Shown piece after piece: positions 34,525 through 43,344 of a DNA stretch of 64,000 bases (the stretch's first letter is position 1; each line of letters begins with the position of its first letter). Made by a program: the position numbers and the translations under genes. The notes beneath the pieces were generated by a model that did not search any database, was not told the DNA's origin, and saw nothing but the letters and a program-made list of their open reading frames with translations. The stretch is taken from NCBI GenBank assembly GCA_964542535.1, contig CAZIUE010000005.1, positions 1 through 64,000 on the forward strand, in the 5' to 3' direction. Source of the stretch: Pseudopelobacter sp964542535 (GTDB lineage Bacteria; Desulfobacterota; Desulfuromonadia; Geobacterales; Pseudopelobacteraceae).

Positions 34525-35282
34525 TGTGCCTGCCCTGATTGCCAAAGCCTCTCCAGTTCCTCCTTGTCGCGCAGTGCATCCATACACTTCCAAAAGCCAT
34601 TGTGCTTGTAGGCCATCAGTTGCGCATCACGGGTCAAGTTTTCGATCGGGTCTTGTTCCCACATTTTATAATCAGCATCTTCCGGCAGATACGAGAACAC
34701 CTCTGGCTTCAGGACAAAGAAACCGCCGTTGATCCAGCCTCCGTTGGCAGGTTTTTCCTGGAAAGTGTTGACCAGTCCGCTGTCATCAAGCGCCAACAAC
34801 CCAAACCTGCCGGCCGGTTGGACAGTGGTCATAGTTGCAATCTTGCCGTGGGAATGGTGGAAATCGATTAATTCGTGCAGGTTGACGTCTGCCAGGCCAT
34901 CACCATAGGTGAGCATGAAATCTTCCTTGCCAATATATTTTTCTGCACGTTTGAGTCGGCCAGCTGTCTGGGTATTCAAGCCGGTCTCCACAAGAGTCAC
35001 CCGGATTTTTTCCGTATTAGACTGATGTACCTCGTAGCTGTTGGTTTGCAGGTTGAATGTCACATCAGAATTGTACATATAGTAATGCATAAAATACTGC
35101 TTGATAAGGAAACTCTTGTAGCCGAGACAGATTATAAAGTCATTAAATCCCTGGGCCTCAAAAATTTTCATCAAATGCCAGAGTATCGGCTTTTCACCAA
35201 TTTCAATCATGGGCTTTGGCTTGAGATACGATTCCTCCGAAATACGAGTTCCCATGCCCCCGGCAAAAATAACGACTTTCAT
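34506..35282 (-). CDS. rfbF: Glucose-1-phosphate cytidylyltransferase
   Basis: A 258-residue nucleotidyltransferase that makes CDP-glucose from CTP and glucose-1-phosphate, the first step of CDP-dideoxyhexose synthesis. The N-terminal signature is AGGMGTRISEESYLKPKPM, followed by GEKPILWHLMKIFEAQGFND and MLTYGDGLADV (metal-binding Asp). It has normal family length and an AAAGG site 6 bases upstream. It is the first gene of the five-gene operon; a promoter should lie in the 77-base gap before it, but none was convincing. Confidence 0.95.
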   Translation of the reverse strand: MKVVIFAGGMGTRISEESYLKPKPMIEIGEKPILWHLMKIFEAQGFNDFIICLGYKSFLIKQYFMHYYMYNSDVTFNLQTNSYEVHQSNTEKIRVTLVETGLNTQTAGRLKRAEKYIGKEDFMLTYGDGLADVNLHELIDFHHSHGKIATMTTVQPAGRFGLLALDDSGLVNTFQEKPANGGWINGGFFVLKPEVFSYLPEDADYKMWEQDPIENLTRDAQLMAYKHNGFWKCMDALRDKEELERLWQSGQAQWKIWK

Positions 35283-35359
35283 TGTTTACCTTTCAGCTGT
35301 TACGAACATAACAACACAATGGCCTCAAATTTACAGCAAGTTACATGCCGTTTGGCTGA

Positions 35360-36757
35360 TCAAGGCCTCCCCCTCCTCTCCGGCCGTTCAATATCAAACT
35401 TCTCCAGCCGGTACTGCAACGTCTTGTAACTCAAACCCAAAAGCGGCGCTGCCTTGCCGATGACCCAGCCGGCACGCTCCATGGCCTTGACGATCAGTTC
35501 CTTTTCGAGCGATTCCATGTCGATCCCCTCGGGCGGCAGGTCGAAGGGGATGCAGCCGCTCATGGGGGAGGAGGAGCAGAGTTCCCCCGGCAGGTCGCCC
35601 GGTTCGATGACGCTGTTCTCGGCCATCAGCACCGCCCGCTCGATGACCGACTCCAACTGGCGTACGTTGCCAGGCCAGGAATAGTTCATGAGCAGTTTAA
35701 GCGCCGACCGGGAGATCCCCTCCACAGGGATGCCCGACTCCTGACGGTACTTTTTGACAAAAAACTCAGCCAAAGTTTTGACGTCGTTCCCCCGTTCCCG
35801 CAGGGGGGGGAGATTGATGCGAATGACATTGAGGCGGTAAAACAGGTCCTCGCGAAATGTTCCCCGTTTGATTTCCTGTTCCAGTTCCTTGTTGGTGGCC
35901 GAGATGATACGCACATCCAAGGGCACGTTGACCTTGCCCCCCACGCGGCGGACCTCTTTCTCCTGGATGGCCCGCAACAGCTTTGCCTGCATGGAGACAT
36001 TCATCTCGCCGATTTCGTCCAGGAAGACCGTGCCGCCGTTGGCTGCCTCGAATACCCCCAGTTCCCGGGCACTGGCGCCGGTAAAACTCCCCTTTTCGTG
36101 GCCGAAGAGTTCACTTTCGATCAGGGTTTCCGGTATGGCGGCGCAGTTTATGGCCATGAAGGGCTTGTCCCTACGCTGGCTCCCCTCGTGGATCGCCCTG
36201 GCCACCAGCTCCTTGCCGGTTCCCGACTCTCCCACGATCAGCACCGTGGAGGCGCTGGCCGCGATCTTGGCCACGATACGGAAGACCTCGGCCATCTTGG
36301 GGTGACTGCCCAGCATGCTGGGGATGGCCGCCGTTGAGTCGATGCGCCTCCGCAGCACCCGGTTCTCGCGTACCAGGCCGATGCGCTCGAATGCTCTTTG
36401 CAAGGTCAGTACCAGGTTGTCCCGCTCCAGCGGCTTCTCCAGGTAGTCGAAGGCCCCCAGACGCATGGCCTCCACCGCAGAATCCACCGAGCCGTGGGCG
36501 GTCATCAGGATCACGCACTGCTGGGGATCGCCGGAAAGCACCTGTTCCAGCAGATCCAGACCGTTCTGCCCCTGCATCTTCAGGTCGGTCAGGATCAGGT
36601 CGAACTCCCGTTCTTCCAGTCGATCCAGCGCCTCGCGCACTCCGGAGACCGCAACAACCTCGTACCCCTCCTTCCTCAGGATCAGGTTGAGGATCTCCCG
36701 CTGTCCCTTCTCGTCATCCACAATCAGTATGCTGCCCGTTTTACGCTGAATACCCAT
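35360..36757 (-). CDS. Sigma54-dependent response regulator (NtrC/AtoC family)
   Basis: A 465-residue three-domain activator. The receiver domain (about 10-120) has phospho-acceptor Asp in LILTDLKM and EKP near its end. The AAA+ domain (about 148-380) has Walker A GESGTGKE, the sigma54 loop as GSFTGA (usually GAFTGA), Walker B GTVFLDEIGEM and NYSWPGNVRQLESVIERAV. The C-terminal Fis-type helix-turn-helix is VIGKAAPLLGLSYKTLQYRL. The cognate kinase gene lies just upstream. Which genes it controls is unknown; it sits beside the sugar operon and no clear -24/-12 promoter was found nearby. Confidence 0.94.
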   Translation of the reverse strand: MGIQRKTGSILIVDDEKGQREILNLILRKEGYEVVAVSGVREALDRLEEREFDLILTDLKMQGQNGLDLLEQVLSGDPQQCVILMTAHGSVDSAVEAMRLGAFDYLEKPLERDNLVLTLQRAFERIGLVRENRVLRRRIDSTAAIPSMLGSHPKMAEVFRIVAKIAASASTVLIVGESGTGKELVARAIHEGSQRRDKPFMAINCAAIPETLIESELFGHEKGSFTGASARELGVFEAANGGTVFLDEIGEMNVSMQAKLLRAIQEKEVRRVGGKVNVPLDVRIISATNKELEQEIKRGTFREDLFYRLNVIRINLPPLRERGNDVKTLAEFFVKKYRQESGIPVEGISRSALKLLMNYSWPGNVRQLESVIERAVLMAENSVIEPGDLPGELCSSSPMSGCIPFDLPPEGIDMESLEKELIVKAMERAGWVIGKAAPLLGLSYKTLQYRLEKFDIERPERRGRP

Positions 36758-36820
36758 CTACTCCGCCTCGCAAGCGCTTCTAGCCTCCTATCGTTGGGCT
36801 ATGACAGCGCGATAGTGTGA

Positions 36821-38269
36821 TTATGACGTTGCTCCCGGCGCTCCGGCCCCCTCCACCTGAATCTCGGGAGACGCCGGCAGCAGCAGGGTAAAGGTCGTCC
36901 CGCAGCCTGGAGCGCTCTCCACCTGTATGGAGCCACCGTGCTCCCTGACGATCCGTTCGGTGATCGCCAGCCCCAGGCCGGTGCCCAGCTCCCGGGTGGT
37001 AAAGTAAGGTTGGAATATCCTCTCCAGGTCTTCGGTGCGGATCCCGCTGCCCTGATCCGAAAAACTCAACCGCACCCGCTCCTGGTCCTGTTCGGCGGCC
37101 AGGGTGATGGCGCCCCCCCCGGGCATTGCCTGAAGGGCGTTACCCACCAGGTTGAGGACGCAGGTGCGCAGCATCTCCTGATCAACCCACAAGGGAGGAA
37201 AATCAGGCGGAATCTGCACCTCAACCTCGACACCCTGCTCGGCCAGCCGGTCGTGGAGCACCGGCAGCGCGTTGGCCAGCAGGTCGGCATAGGATACCGG
37301 AGCGCGGCGCAGCTTCAGGGGGCGGCCGTAATTCATGAAATTGACCACCATGTAGTTGGCGCGGCGCACCTCTTCCTTGATCCTGGCGGTCAACTCATCC
37401 ATTTCGTCGCGCTGTTCGTCGGCGCAGTGGGGCAGCACATCCTCCCTCAGGTGGTCGATGGCCAGGCTGATGTAATTGAGCGGGTTACGGATTTCGTGGG
37501 CGATACCCGATGCCAGCCTGCCGACCCGCGAGAGGTGTTCCGCCTCGTAGAGACGCTTCTCCAGCATTTCCCGCTCACGGAGCTTCTGCACCATTTCGTT
37601 GAACCCCCTGGCCAGTTCCCCGATCTCGTCCGTACTGTTCACCGGGATAGTAACGGACAGGTCGCCTGACGACACACGCTTGAAGTCATCCACCAGGCTG
37701 TTGATCGGCTCCGTATACCGCCGCGCCAGAAAGAGCGTCAGAACGATGCCGATCGTGAAAACCATGCCGGTGGCCAACAGTCGACGGATGAAGTTGGCGT
37801 GCTGCAGGCTGCTGATGTTATCCAGCAGCATGTTGATCTGAACGTACCCCAGGTGTTCGTCCCCCACGATGACCGGCACCACAACCTCGTACGGCCTCTG
37901 GGAGAGAACGGGTGACCCGATGCGCCGGGGCGCGGCATGGACCCCCTTTTCCAGCCGCTTCAGCTCATGGCGCTTGCCGATCTTGTCGGGATCCGAAGAA
38001 TCGACGATCTCCCCCTCGACATTGATGATATTAATCTCGTTGATCCCTTTCTTCCTGGCGCTTAACAGATAATCGTTCAGACGGGAAAACTCCGCCTGGG
38101 AGGTAAAATCCTCGATACTCATCTGGACAGCCTTGGAGATCTCCTGGGAACTTTCCTGGATTTCGTTGACCAAGTCGTTCTGGGAGTGCTGGTTGAGGGC
38201 AAAGAGGGTCATCATGGTCAGCACCAGCAGTGAGAGCATGATAATGACGAGTTTCGTGTTCAGCTTCAT
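36821..38269 (-). CDS. Sensor histidine kinase
   Basis: About 482 residues. One transmembrane helix (about 9-27), a periplasmic sensor region, a second helix near 165-185, then HAMP (RRYTEPINSLVDDFKRVSSG), HisKA with the phosphorylated His in ASGIAHEIRNPLNYISLAID, and an ATPase domain with NLVGNALQAMPGG, FSDQGSGI and GTGLGLAITERIV. The start was moved to the ATG at 38269, directly before the first membrane helix; the longest frame adds 42 unlikely residues. It precedes its response regulator by 63 bases and is divergent from the outer-membrane lipoprotein gene. Confidence 0.94.
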   Translation of the reverse strand: MKLNTKLVIIMLSLLVLTMMTLFALNQHSQNDLVNEIQESSQEISKAVQMSIEDFTSQAEFSRLNDYLLSARKKGINEINIINVEGEIVDSSDPDKIGKRHELKRLEKGVHAAPRRIGSPVLSQRPYEVVVPVIVGDEHLGYVQINMLLDNISSLQHANFIRRLLATGMVFTIGIVLTLFLARRYTEPINSLVDDFKRVSSGDLSVTIPVNSTDEIGELARGFNEMVQKLREREMLEKRLYEAEHLSRVGRLASGIAHEIRNPLNYISLAIDHLREDVLPHCADEQRDEMDELTARIKEEVRRANYMVVNFMNYGRPLKLRRAPVSYADLLANALPVLHDRLAEQGVEVEVQIPPDFPPLWVDQEMLRTCVLNLVGNALQAMPGGGAITLAAEQDQERVRLSFSDQGSGIRTEDLERIFQPYFTTRELGTGLGLAITERIVREHGGSIQVESAPGCGTTFTLLLPASPEIQVEGAGAPGATS

Positions 38270-38382
38270 GGCAACCCGGCAAAAAGAGGGGAAGTAATAT
38301 GGCGTACACCGCACTATAGCCCAGGGAAAGGGGGGAAACAAGCCGGTTCGCCATGTGAGCTGTTGACACTGGATGGCATTGA

Positions 38383-39666
38383 GTGGTACATACATCCGCT
38401 ATGTTCCGTTACTTTACGCGCAACCTGTTGAAAAAGATGGCAATGACGGCCCTGGCCGGCACCCTGATGCTGGCCGGCTGCACCAGCTACATTCCCCGGG
38501 ACAGCCTGCCGCTCGTTCCTTGCGAATCCTGCTCCGAGAAGGTCAAGCTGGTGACCGTCCCCCTGCCGGTGATCGCCTCCAGCCCCAACGAGGGCATCAC
38601 CTTCGGCGCGCTGTCCGCATTCCTGTTCCACAACAAGAACGACGAGATCACGACCCTGCTGGCCCCCCAGATAAACCACAACAGCAGTTTCGGCGTTACC
38701 GCCTCACTGTACGGCGCCCACTATGTCTCCCCTGACCGGAACATGGAGTTCAACCTCTCCCAGTCCACCAAGGTCAACCACGACTACGAGTTCAAGATCC
38801 GCGACACCACCATGCTTGACAGGAAGCTGGAACTGAATGCCTTCCTCTTCAAGCTCTCCGACGGCTCGTCGCGCTTCTTCGGTTTCCAGGCCAAGAGTCC
38901 CGAACAGCACGAGACCAACTACGCCAATGACGAACTGGGATTCAACATCTCCGTCGGGTATCAGTTCGCCCGCAGCTTCCAGATCGTTCTCGGCGACCGT
39001 TTCCGGCACGTCAACATCAGGAGCGGGGCGGTAAAAAAAGTCGCCGACATCAAGGACAGGTTTTCCTCCCAGGACGTTCCCGGCATCAACGGATTCACCG
39101 TCCACGTGCCACGGCTGGCCATCATCCACAACACCCTGGACAACAAGGACATCCCCACCTTCGGCGGCTATGTCAAGCTCTCCATGGAACAGAGCCTCAC
39201 GGAGCTGGGAAGCGCCGCCGACTACCGGCACTACGAGGCCGAGGTCAAAGGGTACCTTCCCCTGGATAATGCCCGCTACATCAGCGTCTTCCGCTTCGTC
39301 TACAACCAGACACTGGGACACAAGGTCCCCTTCCTGGAGCGAAGTATCCTGGGCGGCGAGACCACCCTTCGGGGCTACGGCCGCAACCGCTTCATCGACA
39401 ACAGCTATTTCCTTTGCAACCTGGAGGAGCGCATCAGGCTCTTCCGCTGGGAGGTCTTCAACGTCACCGCCGACTGGGAGGTCGCTCCTTTCGTCGATAT
39501 GGGCGCGGTGATGGAATCTCTGGACAAGGCTGAATTCCGTAACTTCGAGATCAATCCGGGAATCGGTTTCCGCGCCATTGTCAGACCAAACATCGTCGGC
39601 CGGGTGGACCTGGGCATCGGTAAAGATGGGCCGGCCATCTTCGTCGGCTTGGGCTACCCCTTCTGA
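38383..39666 (+). CDS. Outer-membrane beta-barrel lipoprotein (surface antigen/BamA-like)
   Basis: A 427-residue protein with a lipoprotein signal peptide ending in the lipobox LMLAGC. The rest is a transmembrane beta-barrel related to the BamA/D15 surface-antigen family: many alternating strands, an internal FLERSILGGETTLRGYGRNR motif (the RGY/RG element of that family) and a C-terminal aromatic residue (GLGYPF). No POTRA domains are seen, so it is a barrel-only member of unknown cargo. Start is GTG at 38383 (GGATGG upstream) or ATG at 38401. A terminator follows. Confidence 0.82.
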   Translation: MVHTSAMFRYFTRNLLKKMAMTALAGTLMLAGCTSYIPRDSLPLVPCESCSEKVKLVTVPLPVIASSPNEGITFGALSAFLFHNKNDEITTLLAPQINHNSSFGVTASLYGAHYVSPDRNMEFNLSQSTKVNHDYEFKIRDTTMLDRKLELNAFLFKLSDGSSRFFGFQAKSPEQHETNYANDELGFNISVGYQFARSFQIVLGDRFRHVNIRSGAVKKVADIKDRFSSQDVPGINGFTVHVPRLAIIHNTLDNKDIPTFGGYVKLSMEQSLTELGSAADYRHYEAEVKGYLPLDNARYISVFRFVYNQTLGHKVPFLERSILGGETTLRGYGRNRFIDNSYFLCNLEERIRLFRWEVFNVTADWEVAPFVDMGAVMESLDKAEFRNFEINPGIGFRAIVRPNIVGRVDLGIGKDGPAIFVGLGYPF

Positions 39667-39676
39667 CCGAATGACA

Positions 39677-39712
39677 AACGCGCACCGCCGTCCCGGCAAT
39701 GCGCGTTTTTTC
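39677..39712 (+). terminator. Intrinsic terminator after the barrel lipoprotein gene
   Basis: AACGCGCA, a 15-base loop and TGCGCGTT are followed by a run of T (TTTTTTC), 11 bases past the stop codon. This is a clear rho-independent terminator. Confidence 0.8.
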
Positions 39713-39791
39713 ATACCCTCTCACTCGCTTTTCATTCCAAATCGCAATCAGAAAACCACTGATGCGGTAGCGGACAACACCCGCCCCGACC

Positions 39792-39813
39792 GGGCGACCA
39801 GAAAGGGTCGCCC
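39792..39813. repeat. Inverted repeat in the intergenic gap
   Basis: GGGCGACC, AGAAAG, GGTCGCCC: a perfect 8-bp stem about 80 bases from the 3' end of the Smr gene. It could assist leftward termination or be one copy of a genome-wide intergenic repeat; only one copy was noticed here. Confidence 0.35.
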
Positions 39814-39894
39814 CTGCGATTTGCGTCGTCGTGAATGCACCACGAAGTACACCCTCCATGGCGCCCCAACCTCCGGCGTCACGGATACGATCGT

Positions 39895-40614
39895 TTACAG
39901 CCGTTCCGGCGCGCGCCTCAGGAACACCACGAACGCGCCGCTGCCGCCCATCTCCCGCGGCGCCGGAGCGAACTCCGCCACCAGCGTCCTCCCCGCGTCG
40001 CGCAGCCACCCCGCCACCGCCTGCTGCAATACCGGCTCGGCCGGCGAGTTGTTCCCCTTGCCGGTGATGACCAGCACCGCCCGTTCTCCGTGCGCCGCGG
40101 CATTGCCCAGGAAACGGGACAGGGCCTCCAGGGCCTCGTCGCGGGTCAGTCCATGCAGGTCCAGTTGCCGCTCCACCGAAACCACCCCCCGTTTCAGCTG
40201 GCGCAGGCGATTTGCCCCCAGGGATTTCAGCTCCTCGTCCTCGGGTGCCTGGTCGCTGAAGGTCACATCCAGCTTCAGCTGGCCGATAGCCCGGGTAAAG
40301 GTCTCCACTTCGCCGTGTTCAAGCTCCTGTCGCGCCCCCGCGGCCGAGGAAACCGGCTCCCGCGCGGCCGGTGCCGGCCGCGGTCGATCCGCGGCCACGG
40401 CGGGAGCACCGCCGCGATCCAGGGGCGTGACCTTGTCCATGGCCTTTAGAAACAGCGAGGTATCGTCTTCCGCAGGGGCCGGCCGCGGAGCCGGCCGAGC
40501 CGGTTCTACCGGCTGCGGCTTGGCCGCGACAGCCACCCCCTTGAGGGCGCTGAAGGGGGTCGTGCGGAATTCGGCCGGTTTCGGCTCGCTCTGTCGTGAT
40601 TTTTTCTTTGCCAT
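39895..40614 (-). CDS. Smr-domain protein
   Basis: A 239-residue protein. Residues 1-110 are a Lys-, Pro- and Ala-rich, probably disordered region. The C-terminal Smr domain (about 140-235) has LDLHGLTRDEALEALSRFL and VITGKGNNSP. Smr domains are nicking endonuclease or RNA-cleaving modules, also found at the end of MutS2. Its exact role is unknown. It directly follows the OmpA-like gene, whose stop overlaps its start by 1 base. Confidence 0.88.
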   Translation of the reverse strand: MAKKKSRQSEPKPAEFRTTPFSALKGVAVAAKPQPVEPARPAPRPAPAEDDTSLFLKAMDKVTPLDRGGAPAVAADRPRPAPAAREPVSSAAGARQELEHGEVETFTRAIGQLKLDVTFSDQAPEDEELKSLGANRLRQLKRGVVSVERQLDLHGLTRDEALEALSRFLGNAAAHGERAVLVITGKGNNSPAEPVLQQAVAGWLRDAGRTLVAEFAPAPREMGGSGAFVVFLRRAPERL

Positions 40615-41414
40615 CAGTCGCTGGCCACCAGTGTTATGTCGATGCGGCGGTTCCGCGACCGTCCCTCCCGCGTGGAACCGTCCGCCACGGGACGGTAATC
40701 GCCGCGGGCAACCGCCGCCATAAGGGAGGGATCGACCCCCTGGCGTTGCAGATACCGGGCAACGCTGACGGCGCGGGCCGCCGAGAGCTCCCAGCCGGTG
40801 GGAAACGCGCGGTTCTGGGAGCCGGCCGCGACCGTCCCGTCCGTATGTCCCTCAACGCTGATCGCCCTGTCCCTGATCCCCTTCAACGCCTCCGCCAGCC
40901 TGAGCAGCAGGGGCTGCCCCTCCTGCTTCAGCTCGGCGCGCCCCTGGCCGAACAGCTGGGAGGCCTCGATGGTAATGGTCAGCGTCCCCCGCAGTTCGGA
41001 AATGGAAAGCTGGCCCTGGGCGATCTCGTTCTTCATGTCCTGAAGCAGCTTCTCGTAGATGGAACCCAGCTGCCTGCTCTTTTCCTCCCGGGCCCGGCTC
41101 AGGCCCCTGTTTTCATCCTCAAGGGTGGCGATCTTCTGGCGCAGTTCGCTCACGTCCTGGGAGAGGGCATCGGACTTTGTCCGCAGCAGCTGTTCCAGGG
41201 CTTTCCGCTGTTCTTCCTGGCCGGCAAGGTCCGCTTTGAGGGCATTATTCTCGGCCGTCAGTCGTTCCTGTTTCCCCCGCAGGTCGGCGGACTCCCGGGC
41301 CAGGTACTCCGCCTCCTCGACCTTTTTCAGGTAGGTGCCCTGCGTGACCAGGCAACCGCTCAGGACGAGGGGAGCAAAGACCGCCAGTCCCAGGCACGCG
41401 ATCCGTCTCAGCAT
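40614..41414 (-). CDS. OmpA-like peptidoglycan-binding lipoprotein
   Basis: About 266 residues. The lipoprotein signal peptide ends in VLSGC. A long coiled coil (about 25-140) follows, then an OmpA/MotB-type peptidoglycan-binding domain (about 150-262: ISVEGHTDG, SAARAVSVARYL, RSRNRRIDITL). It probably links the outer membrane to the cell wall. The ATG at 41414 follows GGAGG and overlaps the stop codon of the preceding receiver gene, so the two are coupled; the frame open further upstream is not needed. Confidence 0.9.
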   Translation of the reverse strand: MLRRIACLGLAVFAPLVLSGCLVTQGTYLKKVEEAEYLARESADLRGKQERLTAENNALKADLAGQEEQRKALEQLLRTKSDALSQDVSELRQKIATLEDENRGLSRAREEKSRQLGSIYEKLLQDMKNEIAQGQLSISELRGTLTITIEASQLFGQGRAELKQEGQPLLLRLAEALKGIRDRAISVEGHTDGTVAAGSQNRAFPTGWELSAARAVSVARYLQRQGVDPSLMAAVARGDYRPVADGSTREGRSRNRRIDITLVASD

Positions 41415-41821
41415 GACTCCTCCGTAGCTCCGCATGGCTGGCCGCCCGCCTTCCTGTGCAGCGAACTGAAAATCATATCCAGCACCGCCTTCTGGCGCAC
41501 CTCGAACTTGTTCAGCACCGCCAGGCAGGTCCCCATGGGGCAGACCTCGTGCAGCACGTTGGCATCCCGGCCGGAGAGGATAACGATCCGGTTCTTGTCC
41601 ATGCCGCTGTGGGTGGCGAACATCAGCAGCTTGAGCCCGTCCATGGAGGGCATCTCCAGGTCGATGAGCAGCAGGTCGTAGCCGCCGGCCTTGATGCGTT
41701 GCAGGGCTGCCACGGGGTTATTGCAGATTTCAACCTGCAGCAGAGGGTACGTGTCACGGATGTAGCCGGAGAGAAAATCGGTGAAGCCCCGGTCGTCGTC
41801 GATCAGCAGTATTCGGCCCAT
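41408..41821 (-). CDS. Stand-alone response-regulator receiver protein
   Basis: A 137-residue CheY-like receiver with the acidic pocket ILLIDDDRG, the phospho-acceptor in LLLIDLEMPSMDG, and Ser in IVILSGRD. The conserved Lys is probably that in VLNKFEV. No output domain follows. Co-translation with the OmpA-like lipoprotein gene is likely (ATG within the last codons). The partner kinase is unknown. Confidence 0.9.
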   Translation of the reverse strand: MGRILLIDDDRGFTDFLSGYIRDTYPLLQVEICNNPVAALQRIKAGGYDLLLIDLEMPSMDGLKLLMFATHSGMDKNRIVILSGRDANVLHEVCPMGTCLAVLNKFEVRQKAVLDMIFSSLHRKAGGQPCGATEESC

Positions 41822-41915
41822 GGGGCGACACTATAGCCGATTTTGCGGGAGCCATAAACAAAAAAACCGGGACGGCACGGACGGGTGACGGAGCGGAGCG
41901 GGGTGGCCGATTCCG

Positions 41916-42029
41916 TCAGGGGGGAGGAGTTTTTTTCTTCTGAACGAACGCGCTGGCAGCAACGCACACAGCGATAACGCCCAGGATGAACACGCAAAAG
42001 ATCCAATCAGCCGCACTGAAACCAAACAT
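41916..42029 (-). CDS. 37-residue single-pass membrane peptide
   Basis: A very short frame preceded by an excellent GGAGG site 8 bases before the ATG. The product begins MFGFSAADWIFCVFILGVIA, has one hydrophobic helix (about 9-29), and ends in a basic, proline-rich tail (VQKKKTPPP), consistent with a small inner-membrane protein with its C-terminus in the cytoplasm. No family is recognised. It stands alone between cysM and the receiver gene. A run of seven T follows some 75 bases downstream without a clear stem. Confidence 0.6.
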   Translation of the reverse strand: MFGFSAADWIFCVFILGVIAVCVAASAFVQKKKTPPP

Positions 42030-42205
42030 GAACAGTTCCTCCAATCCTCTGCCCGACCGCTACCCCTGTCCGCAACCACACAACGGTCCACACCGTCGCC
42101 CGCATCCGTGCCGCTCGACACGGATATGGAGCCGCGCTGCGCCATTCCGGATTCGGCGACCGGGAGCCGTCCTCGTACGCTCGGATGAGTTCCATACCCA
42201 TGCCC

Positions 42206-42223
42206 GCCCCCCTCAGGGGGGGC
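42206..42223 (-). terminator. Hairpin enclosing the cysM stop codon
   Basis: GCCCCCC, TCA, GGGGGGC: a 7-bp G/C stem whose 3-base loop is exactly the TGA stop codon of cysM on the minus strand. No U-tract follows, so termination activity is uncertain. Confidence 0.35.
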
Positions 42224-43130
42224 AATGAGCGCACATGGAAGTGAACAGGTTGGTGCTCAGGTAGCGGTCTCCCCGGTCGGGAAGGATGACCACGATCACG
42301 CCGGAGTCCAGCTCCCGTGCCAGACGCAGCGCACCGGTCATGGCTGCGCCGCCGGACATGCCGCAGAAGATCCCCTCGTGGCTGGCCAGCATGCGGGCGG
42401 TCTCAAAGGCCGGATCATCCTCCACCACGATCTTGCGGTCCAGGGCGCTCTCGCTGTAGATGGGAGGAACGATGGCCTCCTTCATGTTTTTCAGTCCCTG
42501 GATCCGGTGACCCGGCATCGGCTCAACACCAACGATGCTCACGGCAGGATTCACCTCCCGGAAGTAGCGCGCTATCCCCATCAGCGTTCCGCCGGTACCC
42601 ATGCCGGCAACAACATGGGTGACGCGTCCCTGGCTCTGGCGCATGATTTCGGGTGCGGTTGTCTCGTAGTGGGCCAGGACATTGTGGGGATTGGCGTACT
42701 GGTTGGGCATGAAATAGGTTTCGGGATCCTCGTCATGAATCCGGTGGGCCAGACGTATGGCGCCGTCGGTTGCCTCGCATCCGGGGGAGAGAACGATCTC
42801 GGCGCCGTAGGCCTCCAGCACGCCACGCCGCTCCACGCTGACGCAGGCGGGCATAACCAGTTTGATGCGGTATCCCCGGGCCGCGGCGATCATGGCCAGG
42901 GCGATACCGGTATTGCCCGAGGTGGGCTCCAGGATTATCTTGTCGGCTGTCAGCTCTCCGCTGGCTTCGGCCGCCAGAATCATCTGGCGCGCCGGACGGT
43001 CCTTTACCGACCCCCCAGGGTTGTTCCCCTCCAGCTTGGCCAGGATGGTAACGTTCGGGTTGGGGGTGATGCCGTTGATTTCAACCATCGGCGTCGAACC
43101 GATGGCGTTGATGAGACTCTGACCCTTCAT
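42213..43130 (-). CDS. cysM: Cysteine synthase B (O-acetylserine sulfhydrylase)
   Basis: About 305 residues. PLP-dependent enzyme that makes cysteine from O-acetylserine and sulfide or thiosulfate. It has the PLP lysine in NNPGGSVKDRPA, LEPTSGNTGIALAMIAA, the phosphate loop GMGTGGTLMGI and the CysM-type end DRGDRYLSTNLF. The start was moved 46 codons inward to the ATG at 43130, which follows AGAGGA; the longer frame runs into the divergent ligase gene. Confidence 0.93.
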   Translation of the reverse strand: MKGQSLINAIGSTPMVEINGITPNPNVTILAKLEGNNPGGSVKDRPARQMILAAEASGELTADKIILEPTSGNTGIALAMIAAARGYRIKLVMPACVSVERRGVLEAYGAEIVLSPGCEATDGAIRLAHRIHDEDPETYFMPNQYANPHNVLAHYETTAPEIMRQSQGRVTHVVAGMGTGGTLMGIARYFREVNPAVSIVGVEPMPGHRIQGLKNMKEAIVPPIYSESALDRKIVVEDDPAFETARMLASHEGIFCGMSGGAAMTGALRLARELDSGVIVVILPDRGDRYLSTNLFTSMCAHCPP

Positions 43131-43344
43131 GATCTGGTTCCTCTGTATGGATGGATAGCGGCGTGAAACGGCCGCGGCACGTGGCGCCGAAGGTTGAATA
43201 TACCCGCTTCCGTGCCGGTTGCGAAAACATTTTAATATTTTTAATGCTATTGCCTCTTGTTGCATCATCCTAACCTATTGTATTGTGTCGAGCTACGTGA
43301 AACGGGACCCGAAGCGGAAGCCGGGGAAACAGCGGGGGAGTGTA

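Noticed and set aside
41850..41915. Intrinsic terminator of the 37-residue peptide gene at the T7 run near 41859-41866
   Set aside because: A T-run is present on the minus strand, but I could not find a convincing stem directly before it.
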